Shown in pieces: positions 18,754 to 28,862 of a DNA stretch of 50,399 nucleotides (position 1 is the stretch's first letter; the number at the start of each line of letters is the position of its first letter). Position numbers and translations under genes: made by a program. This DNA comes from Cellvibrionales bacterium (GTDB lineage: Bacteria > Pseudomonadota > Gammaproteobacteria > Pseudomonadales > GM7GCV1), in contig JACONM010000012.1 in assembly GCA_014323765.1 (NCBI GenBank), positions 115,787 to 166,185 of the forward strand. Reading direction: 5' to 3'. A model generated the notes under the pieces. The model saw only the letters and a list, made by a program, of their open reading frames with translations. It searched no databases and had not been told where the DNA came from.

Positions 18754-19535
18754 GCTTGCTCCTCGATTTTTCTCCCGGTTTCCCCCACAGATTTTGCCGC
18801 CACGCTTTCGGTAATCAAGGTGCCCTCCTGCTCGCCGAGGGCGATGCGCAGCAGAGCCCCGGATTTGGCCATCTTAAACACCCGCACTGGCAGCCGGTGA
18901 TCGCGGCACAGGCAAATGGCGGTCAGGTCCATCACCCCAAGCTTTTTGTCCAGAATCTGATCATGAGTCAGGCGTTCGAAAAAACGGGCATCCTCGTGGC
19001 GCATCGGATCCTTGTCGTAGACCCCTTCCACCCGAGTGGCTTTCAGCACAATATCCGCCTCGATCTCGATACCGCGCAGGCAGGCGGCGGAATCGGTGGT
19101 AAAAAACGGGTTGCCCGTCCCGGCGGAAAAGATCACCACATCGCCCGCCGCCAAATATTTCATCGCCAAGCGCCGCTCATAGTGCTCGACAATCCCGCCG
19201 ATGGGGATGGCCGACATTACATGGCTGGCGATGTGCGAGCGCTCCAAAGCATCGTGCAGAGCTAGGGCATTCATCACGGTCGCCAGCATGCCCATGTGGT
19301 CACCGGTAACCCGGTCCAACCCGGCGGCACTCAACACCTGGCCGCGAAACAAATTGCCGCCACCGACCACCAACCCCACCTGCACGCCGATGCCGACCAG
19401 CTGGCCGATCTCCAGAGCCATTTTGTCCAGCACTTTGGGGTCGATGCCGAAGCCTTCGTCGCCGGTCAGAGCCTCGCCGCTCAGCTTCAGCAGGATGCGC
19501 TTGTATTTGCGCTCACGGTGCGCCCCGGCTGGCAT
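18750..19535 (-). CDS. pyrH: UMP kinase
   Basis: A hexameric bacterial UMP kinase of the amino-acid-kinase fold, making UDP for pyrimidine nucleotides and sugar nucleotides. The start [12 protein letters not shown] is diagnostic. G-G-G-N-L-F-R-G, then [11 protein letters not shown], and [13 protein letters not shown] line the active site. It has 261 residues, about 20 more than E. coli, mainly from an N-terminal lead and a C-terminal tail ([10 protein letters not shown]). It lies 71 bases downstream of tsf; no clear terminator is seen in that gap. Confidence 0.96.
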   Translation of the reverse strand: MPAGAHRERKYKRILLKLSGEALTGDEGFGIDPKVLDKMALEIGQLVGIGVQVGLVVGGGNLFRGQVLSAAGLDRVTGDHMGMLATVMNALALHDALERSHIASHVMSAIPIGGIVEHYERRLAMKYLAAGDVVIFSAGTGNPFFTTDSAACLRGIEIEADIVLKATRVEGVYDKDPMRHEDARFFERLTHDQILDKKLGVMDLTAICLCRDHRLPVRVFKMAKSGALLRIALGEQEGTLITESVAAKSVGETGRKIEEQA

Positions 19536-19606
19536 GGTTTGTCCTATTTCTGCCGTCGATTAAGAATGGCGGGCGGCGCAAAAGCAAGCGCAAGGTGCCG
19601 GCTGTC

Positions 19607-20485
19607 TCAAGCCCCAGCCCCGGCGACCTGCCGGGCGACCTCCGCCGCAAAATCCTCCTCCACCTTCTCGATGCCCTCACCGACTTCAAAGCGCACAAAG
19701 GCATTGATCTCCGCACCGCCCGCGGCCAGCAACCGCCCCACTGTCGTCTCGGGATCCTTAACGAAAGGCTGCTCGGTCAGGCTGTTTTCAGCCAGAAACT
19801 TCCGCATACGCCCCGCGACCATCTTCTCGACAATGGTCGGCGGCTTGCCAGACTCGGCAGCTTGCGCAGCAAAAATAGCCCGCTCCTCATCCAGCACCGC
19901 GACCGGCATATCGGCAGGGCGCACCACCCGCGGATTGACCGCCGCGATATGCATAGCGACCTCCCGCGCCAACTCCTCGCTCCCACCAGCCAATTCAGCC
20001 AGCGCGGCCAAGCGGCGGTTACTGTGAACATAACTGCCCACTCGCCCGGCGGTTTCGATCCGCGCCAAGCGCCGCACCCCGATGTTTTCGCCAATTTTCT
20101 GCACCAGCGCCTGCCGGGCAGCCTCCAACTCAGGGTGCGCCCGCATCAATTCTTCAACAGTAGCAGCCTCCGAATCCAGAGCGGTATCCGCCACCTGCTC
20201 GACAAAAGCGAGGAAACTGGCATCACGCGCCACAAAGTCGGTCTCGCTGTTGACCTCCAGAATCAAAGCCCGACACCCATCAGGGCGAATGCGGGTGACA
20301 ACCACGCCCTCGCTGGCAATGCGCCCGGCTTTCTTAGCCGCTTTCAAGCCGCTGGATTTGCGCAAATTGCTCACCGCCAGCTCCATGTCGCCGTCCGCCG
20401 CGACCAGAGCCTTTTTGCACTCCATCATGCCGAGCCCGGTGCGCTCGCGCAGTTCTTTCACCTGAGCGGCAGAAATAGCAGCCAT
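19607..20485 (-). CDS. tsf: Elongation factor Ts
   Basis: The guanine nucleotide exchange factor for EF-Tu. It has 292 residues. The N-terminal UBA-like domain reads [19 protein letters not shown], followed by E-G-V-V and the core T-D-F-V-A-R-D, the residues contacting EF-Tu. It lies 35 bases after rpsB and is probably expressed with it under the S2-type leader described upstream of rpsB. Confidence 0.97.
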   Translation of the reverse strand: MAAISAAQVKELRERTGLGMMECKKALVAADGDMELAVSNLRKSSGLKAAKKAGRIASEGVVVTRIRPDGCRALILEVNSETDFVARDASFLAFVEQVADTALDSEAATVEELMRAHPELEAARQALVQKIGENIGVRRLARIETAGRVGSYVHSNRRLAALAELAGGSEELAREVAMHIAAVNPRVVRPADMPVAVLDEERAIFAAQAAESGKPPTIVEKMVAGRMRKFLAENSLTEQPFVKDPETTVGRLLAAGGAEINAFVRFEVGEGIEKVEEDFAAEVARQVAGAGA

Positions 20486-20520
20486 TGGGAAAATCCTCTG
20501 AAAAAGCTAAATTAAAGGGG

Positions 20521-21321
20521 TTATTCGGGCTGAGGAGCCCTAGATTTGATCACTTTAGAGCGCGACTCCGGCGCGACCGCGGCGACCGCAACCAGTTTCT
20601 TCGCCGCCGGCTCCCCCGGTGCGGCATTGCGCGCCTTGCCGGCCAGCACCGCGTCGGCGGCCATGGTGACGTACAGTTTGATGGCGCGGATGGCATCATC
20701 GTTGCCGGGGATTACATAGTCCACCCCGTCCGGGTCGCTATTGGAATCGACCACGCCCACCACCGGAATGCCCAGCTTGTTGGCCTCGCTAATGGCGATG
20801 CGCTCGTGCTCCACATCGATCACAAAGAGCGCGTCCGGCAGCCCGCCCATATCCTTGATACCGCCGATGCCGCGCTCCAGCTTGTCCATCTCGCGCTGCC
20901 GTAGCAGGGCTTCCTTCTTAGTGAGCTTGGCGAAAGTGCCGTCCGCCCGCTGCTGCTCCAAGTCCTGATATTTTTTGATGGAAGCGCGGATGGTCTTGTA
21001 ATTGGTCAGCATGCCGCCCAGCCAGCGATGGCTAACATAGGGCATGCCCGCCCGCCGCGCATGTTCCTCGATCAGTTTGCTCGCCGCCCGCTTAGTGCCG
21101 ACAAACAGAATGCGGCTGTTGGATTCAGCCAGCTTCTGCAAATACGCCATAGCCGCATTGAACGCGGGCAGCGTATGCTCGAGGTTGATGATGTGGATTT
21201 TGTTGCGCGCCCCGAAGATGTATTCCTGCATCTTGGGGTTCCAAAAACGGGTTTGGTGCCCGAAATGCACCCCCGCTTGCAGCATGTCGCGCATGCTGAC
21301 GGTGCTTGCGAGATCGCTCAT
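20521..21321 (-). CDS. rpsB: 30S ribosomal protein S2
   Basis: A small-subunit protein of 266 residues from the ATG at 21321. The protein then begins a few residues before [20 protein letters not shown], as in other gammaproteobacteria. The frame is open further upstream to 21408, but that part is the structured leader, not protein. The C-terminal tail after about residue 225 is Ala/Lys-rich and longer than in E. coli (241). GGAG at 21333-21336 is the Shine-Dalgarno sequence. First gene of the rpsB-tsf unit. Confidence 0.97.
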   Translation of the reverse strand: MSDLASTVSMRDMLQAGVHFGHQTRFWNPKMQEYIFGARNKIHIINLEHTLPAFNAAMAYLQKLAESNSRILFVGTKRAASKLIEEHARRAGMPYVSHRWLGGMLTNYKTIRASIKKYQDLEQQRADGTFAKLTKKEALLRQREMDKLERGIGGIKDMGGLPDALFVIDVEHERIAISEANKLGIPVVGVVDSNSDPDGVDYVIPGNDDAIRAIKLYVTMAADAVLAGKARNAAPGEPAAKKLVAVAAVAPESRSKVIKSRAPQPE

Positions 21322-21339
21322 GATGTCAATGACTCCAGT

Positions 21340-21397
21340 GGTTGGGTTGCGCCTCCAAGTATCCCCGCTTTCCCAACCCGTCACCCCAACATGGAGG
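21340..21397 (-). promoter_or_regulatory. rpsB mRNA leader with pseudoknot, likely S2 autoregulatory site
   Basis: In the RNA sense the leader contains, in order, CCTCCA (21397-21392), GGGTTGG (21379-21373), TGGAGG (21357-21352) and CAACCCAACC (21349-21340). The first pairs fully with the third and the second with the fourth, so the two stems interlock as a pseudoknot that ends just before the Shine-Dalgarno GGAG. Conserved rpsB leaders through which S2 represses rpsB-tsf are known in gammaproteobacteria; that this one works the same way is inference from the pairing and position. Confidence 0.75.
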
Positions 21398-21523
21398 CTG
21401 GCGGGCACCCGGAAAAGGGTTGCAAATACCTGTGTGTCGTTTCAGCTAATTACAATTAAGAAAAGCCACTACCGGCTGATTTTCGGCTTGGCTCTCTGCC
21501 CCGCTCTCTGCCTCACACGGAAC

Positions 21524-21561
21524 GGCGGGCTTTATACCACAAAACACCCGCCCCAACGCAA
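21524..21561 (-). promoter_or_regulatory. Candidate rpsB promoter with extended -10
   Basis: On the minus strand TGG-TATAAA (TATAAA at 21536-21531) forms an extended -10 followed by a GC-rich discriminator (GCCCGCC), as in stringently controlled ribosomal protein promoters. The -35 is poor (GCGTTG at a 17-base spacer or TTGCGT at 19). It would give a leader of about 200 bases covering the pseudoknot. Confidence 0.5.
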
Positions 21562-21581
21562 AAAATATAACCGTCTCGCCC

Positions 21582-22751
21582 TCACAGCACCCGCACCCCG
21601 CTAACCCCCTCCACCGCACCGATGGCGGTCACCATAGCGGCATCGACCTCCGCTTCCACATCGATAATGTTGTAAGCCAGCTCCGCCCGGCTACGGTTGA
21701 GCATATCGGCAATGTTAATGTTGGCCTCCGACAACAGCCCCAGCACAGTGCCCAGCACCCGCGGCACATTCTGATTGGCAAAGGTAATCCGCGTCTTGCC
21801 CATGCGCGACATGCTGGCGGTGGGGAAATTGACCGAGTTGCGGATGTTGCCGTTTTCCAAATAATCGATGATCTGCTCAGCAGCCATAATGGCGCAGTTC
21901 TCCTCCGCCTCGGCGGTGCTCGCGCCCAAGTGCGGCATGGGAATAACCGCCGGATGCCCAGCCAGGGCGGTATCCGGAAAATCGGTCACAAACCGCCGCA
22001 GCTGCCCCGAATCGAGTGCCGCCAACACCGCCCCATTATCGACGATCGACTCCCGCGCAAAATTCAGCAACACAGTGCCCGGCGCGCACAGCTTCAGCCG
22101 CTCGGAATTGATCATTCGATACGTGGATTCAATGGCCGGCACATGCAGGGTGACAAAATCGGCGCGCCCCAACAGGGCCTCCAAGCTGTCCATTTTCTCC
22201 ACCAAACTCGACAGCCGCCAAGCCGCCTCCACCGAGATAGCCGGGTCATACCCCGCCACCTGCATCCCCAATTCCAGCCCCAAGTTAGCCACCATAGCCC
22301 CAATGGCCCCCAGCCCCACCACCCCCAGCGTTTTCCCCTGCAATTCACTACCGGCGAAGGTTTTCTTATTCTTTTCCAACAACGCCGGCATCTCAGCATC
22401 CGCCGCAGTGCCCGCCAAACCGCGACAAAAAGCAATGCCACCCGCCAGATCACGACACGCCATCCCCATGCCAGTCACCACCAATTCCTTCACCGCATTG
22501 GCATTGGCCCCCGGCGTGTTGAACACCACAATGCCGCGCTCGCTACAGGCATCGACCGGCACATTATTGACCCCGGCCCCAGCCCGCGCAATCGCCAGCA
22601 GCGAGTCCGGCAAAGGCTCACCGTGCAGCTTATGACTGCGCAAAATACAGGCATCGGGCCGCGGCTCGGCGGGCCCCACTGCGTAGCGTTCCGCCGGAAA
22701 ACACGCCAAACCCTTAGCGGCGATAGCGTTGTAAGTTCTGATTCGATACAT
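21582..22751 (-). CDS. serA: 3-phosphoglycerate dehydrogenase with C-terminal ACT domain
   Basis: The first step of serine synthesis, oxidising 3-phosphoglycerate with NAD. The family D-2-hydroxyacid dehydrogenase fold shows A-R-A-G-A-G-V-N-N-V-P, then N-T-P-G-A-N-A-N-A-V, the nucleotide-binding G-V-V-G-L-G-A-I-G, and a catalytic P-M-P-H-L-G-A-S-T. A C-terminal ACT domain (about 315-389) is marked by N-I-A-D-M-L-N-R-S, the likely serine-sensing part. The ATG at 22751 gives 389 residues and starts at the conserved Y-R-I-R-T-Y-N; the frame upstream of it is not conserved. It lies 44 bases after serC, an evident functional pair. The short form with one ACT domain differs in length from E. coli SerA (410). 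Confidence 0.88.
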   Translation of the reverse strand: MYRIRTYNAIAAKGLACFPAERYAVGPAEPRPDACILRSHKLHGEPLPDSLLAIARAGAGVNNVPVDACSERGIVVFNTPGANANAVKELVVTGMGMACRDLAGGIAFCRGLAGTAADAEMPALLEKNKKTFAGSELQGKTLGVVGLGAIGAMVANLGLELGMQVAGYDPAISVEAAWRLSSLVEKMDSLEALLGRADFVTLHVPAIESTYRMINSERLKLCAPGTVLLNFARESIVDNGAVLAALDSGQLRRFVTDFPDTALAGHPAVIPMPHLGASTAEAEENCAIMAAEQIIDYLENGNIRNSVNFPTASMSRMGKTRITFANQNVPRVLGTVLGLLSEANINIADMLNRSRAELAYNIIDVEAEVDAAMVTAIGAVEGVSGVRVL

Positions 22752-22795
22752 GCCGGCTCCTAGTTGCAGGCGATCTAAAAACAAAGGGCAGCAGG

Positions 22796-23911
22796 CTAAA
22801 CACAAACCTGCCGATAACCCCACTCAATCCACGGCATCAAAAGCTCAATATCCGCCGCCGCCACGGTCGCCCCACACCAAATGCGCAACCCCGCCGGCGC
22901 ATCACGATAAGCGGCGATGTCGTAGGCCACCGCATGCTCCTCCAACAGCCCCACCAGCGCCGCCACCCGCTCATCCGGCAAATCCAACCGCAAACACACG
23001 CTGGTATTAGACCGCTCCGCCGGCCCAGCCGCCAGAAAATCCAGCCAGGCATGCGCCGCCACAAAACGCTCGATCACCGCCAAATTGGCATCGCAACGGG
23101 CGATGGTGGCCGGCAGCCCGCCGATGGATTCAACCCAGCCGAGCGCATCCAAATAATCCTCCACCGCCAGCATAGAAGGCGTGTTAATGGTCGCGCCCTT
23201 GAAAATGCCCGCAATCAGCGCGCCATTCTTAGTCAGGCGAAAAATCTTCGGCAGCGGCCACTCCGGGCGATAACATTCCAACCGCTCGACCGCCCGCGGG
23301 CTAAGCACCAACATACCGTGCCCCCCCTCCCCACCCAGCACCTTTTGCCAGCTAAACGTCAGCACATCCACCTTGCGCCAATCGATCGACACCGCAAACA
23401 CCGCCGAGGTCGCATCGCAAAACGTCAACCCCGCCCGCGCCTCGCTAATCCATTCCAAATCCGGCACCCGCACCCCAGAAGTCGTACCGTTATAGGTGAA
23501 CAAGCAGTCATTCTGCGGGTCCGCCCGGCTCAAATCCGGCAACCGCCCATAATCAGCGCGATAGCTATTGACCTGCGCCAACCGTAAATGCTCGATCGCA
23601 TCCGCCGCCCAGCCCGAACCGAAAGATTCCCAATGGAAAATATCCACCGGCCGACACCCCAGCATGCCCCACATCGCCATTTCAAACGCCCCGGTATCCG
23701 AGGCCGGCACAATGCCAACGCGATAATCCGCCGGAATCTCCAGCAACTCCCGAGTCTGCGCAATCGCTGCCGCCAACCGCGCCTTGCCCAATGCTGAGCG
23801 GTGCGACCGCCCCAAACTAGCGGTAGGCAATCGCCCCAGATCGTAACCGGGGCGCTTAGCACAGGGGCCAGAGGAAAAATTCGGATTGGCAGGTTTGCGC
23901 CGCGGCTGCAT
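22796..23911 (-). CDS. serC: Phosphoserine aminotransferase
   Basis: A PLP enzyme that transaminates 3-phosphohydroxypyruvate with glutamate; the E. coli enzyme also serves PLP synthesis, fitting pdxB and pdxH elsewhere in the window. It begins [16 protein letters not shown], and the PLP lysine is in [13 protein letters not shown] near residue 190. These features match the SerC subfamily of alphaproteobacteria and Methanosarcina (TIGR01365 type) rather than the E. coli type. The ATG at 23911 (371 residues) has AAGG nine bases upstream; the frame extends to 24070 but that part is hydrophobic, unconserved and lies in the divergent promoter region facing map. Confidence 0.88.
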   Translation of the reverse strand: MQPRRKPANPNFSSGPCAKRPGYDLGRLPTASLGRSHRSALGKARLAAAIAQTRELLEIPADYRVGIVPASDTGAFEMAMWGMLGCRPVDIFHWESFGSGWAADAIEHLRLAQVNSYRADYGRLPDLSRADPQNDCLFTYNGTTSGVRVPDLEWISEARAGLTFCDATSAVFAVSIDWRKVDVLTFSWQKVLGGEGGHGMLVLSPRAVERLECYRPEWPLPKIFRLTKNGALIAGIFKGATINTPSMLAVEDYLDALGWVESIGGLPATIARCDANLAVIERFVAAHAWLDFLAAGPAERSNTSVCLRLDLPDERVAALVGLLEEHAVAYDIAAYRDAPAGLRIWCGATVAAADIELLMPWIEWGYRQVCV

Positions 23912-24136
23912 CAAATTGCCTTGCAAAAAAAGGGGAAGGAAAAGGGGAGAAGAAAAGAGAACTGGCGCACCGCCCGCAAAGAGCCGCCCATTGTACCCGC
24001 CCACCGCCAGCTTTGCACCCGCCGCAGCGGTACACAGGCAAAATAATCCGCCAATCAGTCCCGCATCCAACCCGCCAAGACCATCGCAAGCCGCTAAAAT
24101 ACCCCACCCGCCATTCCCCGCCCTGCCCTGCCCCGC

Positions 24137-24907
24137 ATGCCCATCTCCCTAAAAAACCGCTCCGAGATCGCCAAGATGCGCACCGCCGGCCAATTAGCCG
24201 CCGAGGTGCTGGAAATGATCGCCGAGCATGTCAAACCCGGCATCTCCACCGCCGACCTCGACCGCCTCTGCCACCGCCACATCGTCGAAAAACAACAGGC
24301 GATCCCCGCCCCGCTCAATTACCGCGGCTTCCCCAAATCCATCTGCACCTCGGTCAATCAGGTCATCTGCCACGGCATCCCCTCGGACAAAAAAATCCTC
24401 AAAAACGGCGACATCCTCAACATCGATGTCACCGTCATCAAAGACGGCTGGCACGGCGACACCAGCCGCATGTACCACGTCGGCCAACCCCCCGCCCACG
24501 CCCAACGCCTCTGCCGCATCACCCAAGAATGCCTCTACCAAGCCATCGAAATGGTCCGCCCCGGGGTGCGCCTCGGCGATATCGGTGCCGCCATCCAATC
24601 CCGCGCCGAAGCCAACCATTATTCGATAGTGCGCGACTACTGCGGCCACGGCATCGGGCGCAAATTCCACGAACCGCCGCAGGTGCTGCACTACGGCGAG
24701 CCCAACACCGGCCTGCCCCTAGAAGCCGGCATGTGCTTCACCATCGAACCCATGCTCAACGCCGGCAGCCACCACAGCCGCCTAAAACCGGACGGCTGGA
24801 CAGTGGTCACCCGCGACGGCCGCCTGTCCGCCCAATACGAACACAGCATCGCCGTCACCGAGAGCGGCTTCGAAGTCCTCACCCGCCGCCCCGACGAACC
24901 CTTCTAA
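24137..24907 (+). CDS. map: Methionine aminopeptidase, type I
   Basis: Removes the initiator methionine from new proteins. It has 256 residues. The five metal ligands are visible: D in N-I-D-V-T (near 97), D in H-G-D-T-S, H in [11 protein letters not shown] in T-I-E-P-M, and E in Q-Y-E-H-S-I. It is transcribed divergently from serC across 225 bases. In many gammaproteobacteria map faces rpsB directly; here the serine genes lie between. glnD follows after 4 bases, so map, glnD and dapC form an operon. Confidence 0.97.
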   Translation: MPISLKNRSEIAKMRTAGQLAAEVLEMIAEHVKPGISTADLDRLCHRHIVEKQQAIPAPLNYRGFPKSICTSVNQVICHGIPSDKKILKNGDILNIDVTVIKDGWHGDTSRMYHVGQPPAHAQRLCRITQECLYQAIEMVRPGVRLGDIGAAIQSRAEANHYSIVRDYCGHGIGRKFHEPPQVLHYGEPNTGLPLEAGMCFTIEPMLNAGSHHSRLKPDGWTVVTRDGRLSAQYEHSIAVTESGFEVLTRRPDEPF

Positions 24908-24911
24908 ACCC

Positions 24912-27611
24912 ATGTTTGCGCGGCGCAAAACCCGCCATCAGTGCCCCGAATTCGGCACCCTATTCTTCTTTGACGAACGCGCCTTCGCCGCCGCCACCCA
25001 GCAGGCCGGCACCTCCGCCGTCCCCTTCAAACGGGCCCTACGCAACGCCGATGAACACCTAAACCAACGCCTCAACGAAGGCGAGACCGTCCACAAACTG
25101 ATCCGCGACCGCGCCGCCTTCATCGACCGCCTACTGTATTACGCTTGGCAACGCTACCCCTGGGATGCCGACATCGCCCTCTTCGCAGTCGGCGGCTACG
25201 GGCGCGGCGACATGCACCCGCACTCTGACCTCGACCTGCTATTCCTATTGCGCCACAACACGCCACGCCGCTACCAAAACTCGATCCAACAATTCCTAGC
25301 CTTCCTCTGGGACCTACAGCTCACCATCGGCCACAGCACCCGCACCGCCAAACAATGCCGCATCGCCGCCCGCGCCGACCCCACCATAATGACCAACCTG
25401 CTAGAACGCCGCCTGCTCATCGGCCCGCAAGACCTCGCCCACCGCCTCGACCACCAACTAGAAAACCTCTGGCCCGCCCCCCAATTTTTCGCCGCCAAAT
25501 TAGCCGAACAAAAAGCCCGCCACGCCCGCCACGGCATCACCGAATTCGACCTCGAACCCAACGTCAAAGAATCCCCCGGCGGCCTGCGCGATATTCAAAC
25601 CCTCCAATGGGTCGCCCACCGCGCCTACGGGGTCGGCGGCCTCAAAAAACTCGCCGCCCGCGGCTTTTGCACCGAGGAAGAATACAACTCCCTCACCCGC
25701 GCCCGCGCCTTTCTGTGGCGGGTGCGCTATTGCCTGCACAGCCTCGCCCGCCGCCCCCGCGAACAGCTCGACTTCGCCACCCAACGGCAATTAGCCGACA
25801 AGTTCGGCTACCGCGACACCCCCGAACGCCTCGCCGTCGAACAATTCATGCAGCACTATTATCTGACCGCCGCCAGCGTGCGCGAAATCACCGATGTGCT
25901 CATGCAGCTACTCGCCGCCGACCTCGACCCCGCCACCGACCAGACCCTCCGCCCGCTCAATCCCCGCTTCCAGCTGCGCGGCAATTACCTAGAAACCACC
26001 GCCCCCGACACCTTCGCCCACCACCCTGCCGCCCTCATCGAAATCTTCCTCATCCTCGCCCGCGACCGCCAAATCCACGGCCTCCACGGCCAGACCATCC
26101 GCCAACTGCGCGAATCCGGCCACCGCATCGATGCCCAATTCCGCGCCAACCCCGAACACCGCCGCCTCTTCACCGAGCTCCTCCGCAGCCCCGAAAACCT
26201 CGCCCACGCCCTCCAACTAATGAGCCGCTACGCCATCCTCGGCCGCTACCTGCCCGAATTCGGCGCAATAATGGGGCTAACCCAACACGATCTGTTCCAC
26301 ATCTACCCGGTCGACATCCACACCCTCGCCCTCCTCCGCAACTTGCACGACTTCACCAAACCCGCAGCCCGCCAAACCCACCCCATCGCCCACCACACCA
26401 TGACCCACTTCCCCCGCCCCGAACTCCTCATCGTCGCCGGCCTCTACCACGACATCGCCAAAGGCCGCGGCGGCGACCACTCCGAGCTCGGCGCGATCGA
26501 AGTCGCCCGCTTCGCCAAAGACCACGCCTTCAGCAAATGGGACACCAAACTGCTCATCTGGCTAGTCAAAAACCACCTCTTCATGTCGCGAGTCGCCCAA
26601 CGCGAAGACATCTCCGACCCCGAAATCATCGCCACCTTCGCCCGCCAAGTGCGCGACGAGACTCGCCTAAACCTCCTCTACACCCTCACCGCCGCCGACA
26701 TCCTCGCCACCAACCCCACCCTCTGGAACAGCTGGCGCGCCACCCTAATGCGCCAACTGTACGACAGCACCCGCCGCCTATTACGCCGCGGCCTCCACCA
26801 AGCCCCCGACCGCCAAGAGCTCATCACTGAGACCCGCGACAAAGCCCTGTACTTATTGCACGAAAAAGGCATCGCAAAACCCAGCTACGCCAAACTCTGG
26901 GCCGACCTAGGCGACAGCTATTTCCAACGCGAAAGCCCCGCCGACATCGCCTGGCACACCGAACTCCTACTAACCGACCCCGACACCCCCAACCCACTAG
27001 TCACCACCAAACCCCTAAACCCCGCCGAACGCGACCGCGCCACCGTGCTATTTCTCCGCACCCGCCGCTCCGCCCTGCTCTTCTACGCCGCCGCCCGCGC
27101 CCTCAGCCGCGCCGGGCTCAATATCCAAGATGCCCGCCTCTACGCCGCCGGCCCCTTCAGTTTCCTCACCCTCTACGTCCTCGATGAAAACGCCCACCCG
27201 ATAAACCAAGACCGCGCCCGCCTCGATCGACTCCAAAAAACCCTGCGCCGTGAATTGCACCCCGGCCACCGCCGCCCCACCGAGACCGCCCCACGCCCCA
27301 CCCGCCGCCGCCTGCGCCAATTCCCGGTAAAAACCCAAACCAACCTGCTCACCGCCAACGGCCAATCCATCCTAGAAGTCATCACCGCCGACCGCGCTGG
27401 CCTCCTAGCCGCCATCGCCGAACAATTCATCGCCCACCAAGTCACCCTAAAAAGCGCCAAAATCACCACCCTAGGCGAACGCGTCGAAGACCTCTTCGTC
27501 ATCGAGACCGCCAACGGCACCCCCCTCCCCCGCGGCCCCCAAGCCACCCACCTAGAACAAACCATCCGCGCCACCATCGACCAAAAAGTCGACGCCAGCA
27601 CCCAGATCTAA
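24912..27611 (+). CDS. glnD: PII uridylyltransferase/uridylyl-removing enzyme GlnD
   Basis: A bifunctional nitrogen sensor that adds UMP to PII proteins when glutamine is low and removes it when glutamine is high. It has 899 residues (E. coli 890). The nucleotidyltransferase domain shows G-G-Y-G-R-G-D and S-D-L-D-L-L-F (near 97-118). The HD domain for deuridylylation has L-Y-H-D-I-A-K-G-R-G-G-D-H-S near residue 515. Two C-terminal ACT domains (about 710 onward) bind glutamine; D-R-A-G-L-L-A-A-I lies in the last one. The coding strand is strikingly C-rich with frequent CTA leucine codons. Confidence 0.97.
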   Translation: MFARRKTRHQCPEFGTLFFFDERAFAAATQQAGTSAVPFKRALRNADEHLNQRLNEGETVHKLIRDRAAFIDRLLYYAWQRYPWDADIALFAVGGYGRGDMHPHSDLDLLFLLRHNTPRRYQNSIQQFLAFLWDLQLTIGHSTRTAKQCRIAARADPTIMTNLLERRLLIGPQDLAHRLDHQLENLWPAPQFFAAKLAEQKARHARHGITEFDLEPNVKESPGGLRDIQTLQWVAHRAYGVGGLKKLAARGFCTEEEYNSLTRARAFLWRVRYCLHSLARRPREQLDFATQRQLADKFGYRDTPERLAVEQFMQHYYLTAASVREITDVLMQLLAADLDPATDQTLRPLNPRFQLRGNYLETTAPDTFAHHPAALIEIFLILARDRQIHGLHGQTIRQLRESGHRIDAQFRANPEHRRLFTELLRSPENLAHALQLMSRYAILGRYLPEFGAIMGLTQHDLFHIYPVDIHTLALLRNLHDFTKPAARQTHPIAHHTMTHFPRPELLIVAGLYHDIAKGRGGDHSELGAIEVARFAKDHAFSKWDTKLLIWLVKNHLFMSRVAQREDISDPEIIATFARQVRDETRLNLLYTLTAADILATNPTLWNSWRATLMRQLYDSTRRLLRRGLHQAPDRQELITETRDKALYLLHEKGIAKPSYAKLWADLGDSYFQRESPADIAWHTELLLTDPDTPNPLVTTKPLNPAERDRATVLFLRTRRSALLFYAAARALSRAGLNIQDARLYAAGPFSFLTLYVLDENAHPINQDRARLDRLQKTLRRELHPGHRRPTETAPRPTRRRLRQFPVKTQTNLLTANGQSILEVITADRAGLLAAIAEQFIAHQVTLKSAKITTLGERVEDLFVIETANGTPLPRGPQATHLEQTIRATIDQKVDASTQI

Positions 27612-27631
27612 GAGTCAACCGCCGAGTCACC

Positions 27632-28837
27632 ATGAACCCCGCCCTGCCCCACCTCCAACCGTACCCCTTCGCCCGCCTGCGCAAACTGCTGGCCGACACT
27701 CACCCTAATCCAAAACTGCCCTTCATCCGCCTATCCATCGGCGAGCCGCAACACCCTCCGCCGCCAGCGGTCCTCACCGCCCTACAAAACGCCCTCCCCA
27801 AAATAGCCCACTACCCCGCCACCGAAGGCAGCCCAGAACTCCGCACCGCCATCGCCTGCTGGCTGCAAAAACGCTTCGCCCTCAGCCAAATAGACCCCGC
27901 CACCCAAATCCTCCCCGTCAACGGCACCCGCGAAGCCCTGTTCGCCGTCACCCAAGCCCTAACCGGCGCAAAGCCCGAAACGCCCCAAAAACCAACAGTG
28001 CTAATGCCCAACCCCTGCTATCAGATTTACGAAGGGGCCGCCCTCCTAGCCAGCGCACAACCGCTATTTTACCCCTTAGACCCAAAAACCGGTCAACCAA
28101 ATTTAACCAAATTAACCGAAGTGCAACTCGACCACTGTCAACTCATGTACCTCTGCACCCCCGGCAACCCAAACGGACGCACCCTCCCCGCCCCCGCCCT
28201 AATCCAATTAATTAACCTAGCCCGCGCCCACAACTTCACCCTAATATCCGACGAATGCTACGGCGAACTCTACCTAGACGAAAACCACCCCAGCCCCGGC
28301 CTCTTACAAGCCTGCGATCAACTAACCCCCGGCAATTATTCCCACTGCCTATCCTTCCACTCCCTCTCCAAACGCTCCAACCTTCCCGGCCTGCGCTCCG
28401 GCTTCGTCGCCGGCGACCCCGCCCGCATCGCCCAATTCCTCCGCTATCGCACCTACCACGGCTCCGCCATGCCGCCACACCACCAAGCCGCCAGCATCGC
28501 CGCCTGGCAAGACGAAAAACATGTCGTCGCCAACCGCCAAAAATACCGCCAAAAATACCGCCGCTTACTCCCCATACTAGCCGACCACTTCCCCTTCACC
28601 GCCCCCGATGCCGGCTTTTACCTCTGGCTAAAAACCCCCATCGATGACCGCGAATTCGCCCGCACTCTATACGCCCAAGAAAACCTACTCGCCCTACCCG
28701 GCAGCTTCCTAGCCCGCCAAATAAACAGCCAAAACCCCGGCCAAAACCGCCTCCGCATCGCCCTAGCCAGCAACGAAGACGAACTCATCGAAGCCGCCCA
28801 ACGCCTCTGCCGCCACGCCGCCCGCCTCTCCCCTTAA
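27632..28837 (+). CDS. dapC: Succinyldiaminopimelate transaminase
   Basis: A class I/II PLP aminotransferase in the succinylase branch of lysine and diaminopimelate synthesis. It has 401 residues. I-R-L-S-I-G-E-P-Q-H-P-P-P near residue 32 and the PLP-lysine motif H-S-L-S-K-R-S-N-L-P-G-L-R-S-G near 246 are typical of DapC. C-T-P-G-N-P-N-G is the cofactor-binding N-P-x-G element. Position after glnD is conserved in pseudomonads and relatives, which supports DapC over other aminotransferases. It starts 20 bases after glnD. Confidence 0.92.
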   Translation: MNPALPHLQPYPFARLRKLLADTHPNPKLPFIRLSIGEPQHPPPPAVLTALQNALPKIAHYPATEGSPELRTAIACWLQKRFALSQIDPATQILPVNGTREALFAVTQALTGAKPETPQKPTVLMPNPCYQIYEGAALLASAQPLFYPLDPKTGQPNLTKLTEVQLDHCQLMYLCTPGNPNGRTLPAPALIQLINLARAHNFTLISDECYGELYLDENHPSPGLLQACDQLTPGNYSHCLSFHSLSKRSNLPGLRSGFVAGDPARIAQFLRYRTYHGSAMPPHHQAASIAAWQDEKHVVANRQKYRQKYRRLLPILADHFPFTAPDAGFYLWLKTPIDDREFARTLYAQENLLALPGSFLARQINSQNPGQNRLRIALASNEDELIEAAQRLCRHAARLSP

Positions 28838-28862
28838 TTCCCCCTAAACCGGACGCAAAAAA

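Noticed and set aside
21322-21408. 29-residue N-terminal extension of rpsB
   Set aside because: The bases form the leader pseudoknot and contain the Shine-Dalgarno of the ATG at 21321.
25355-26830. 491-residue Arg/Pro-rich plus-strand open frame
   Set aside because: It is a frame-shifted shadow of glnD, which is fully supported by motifs from end to end.
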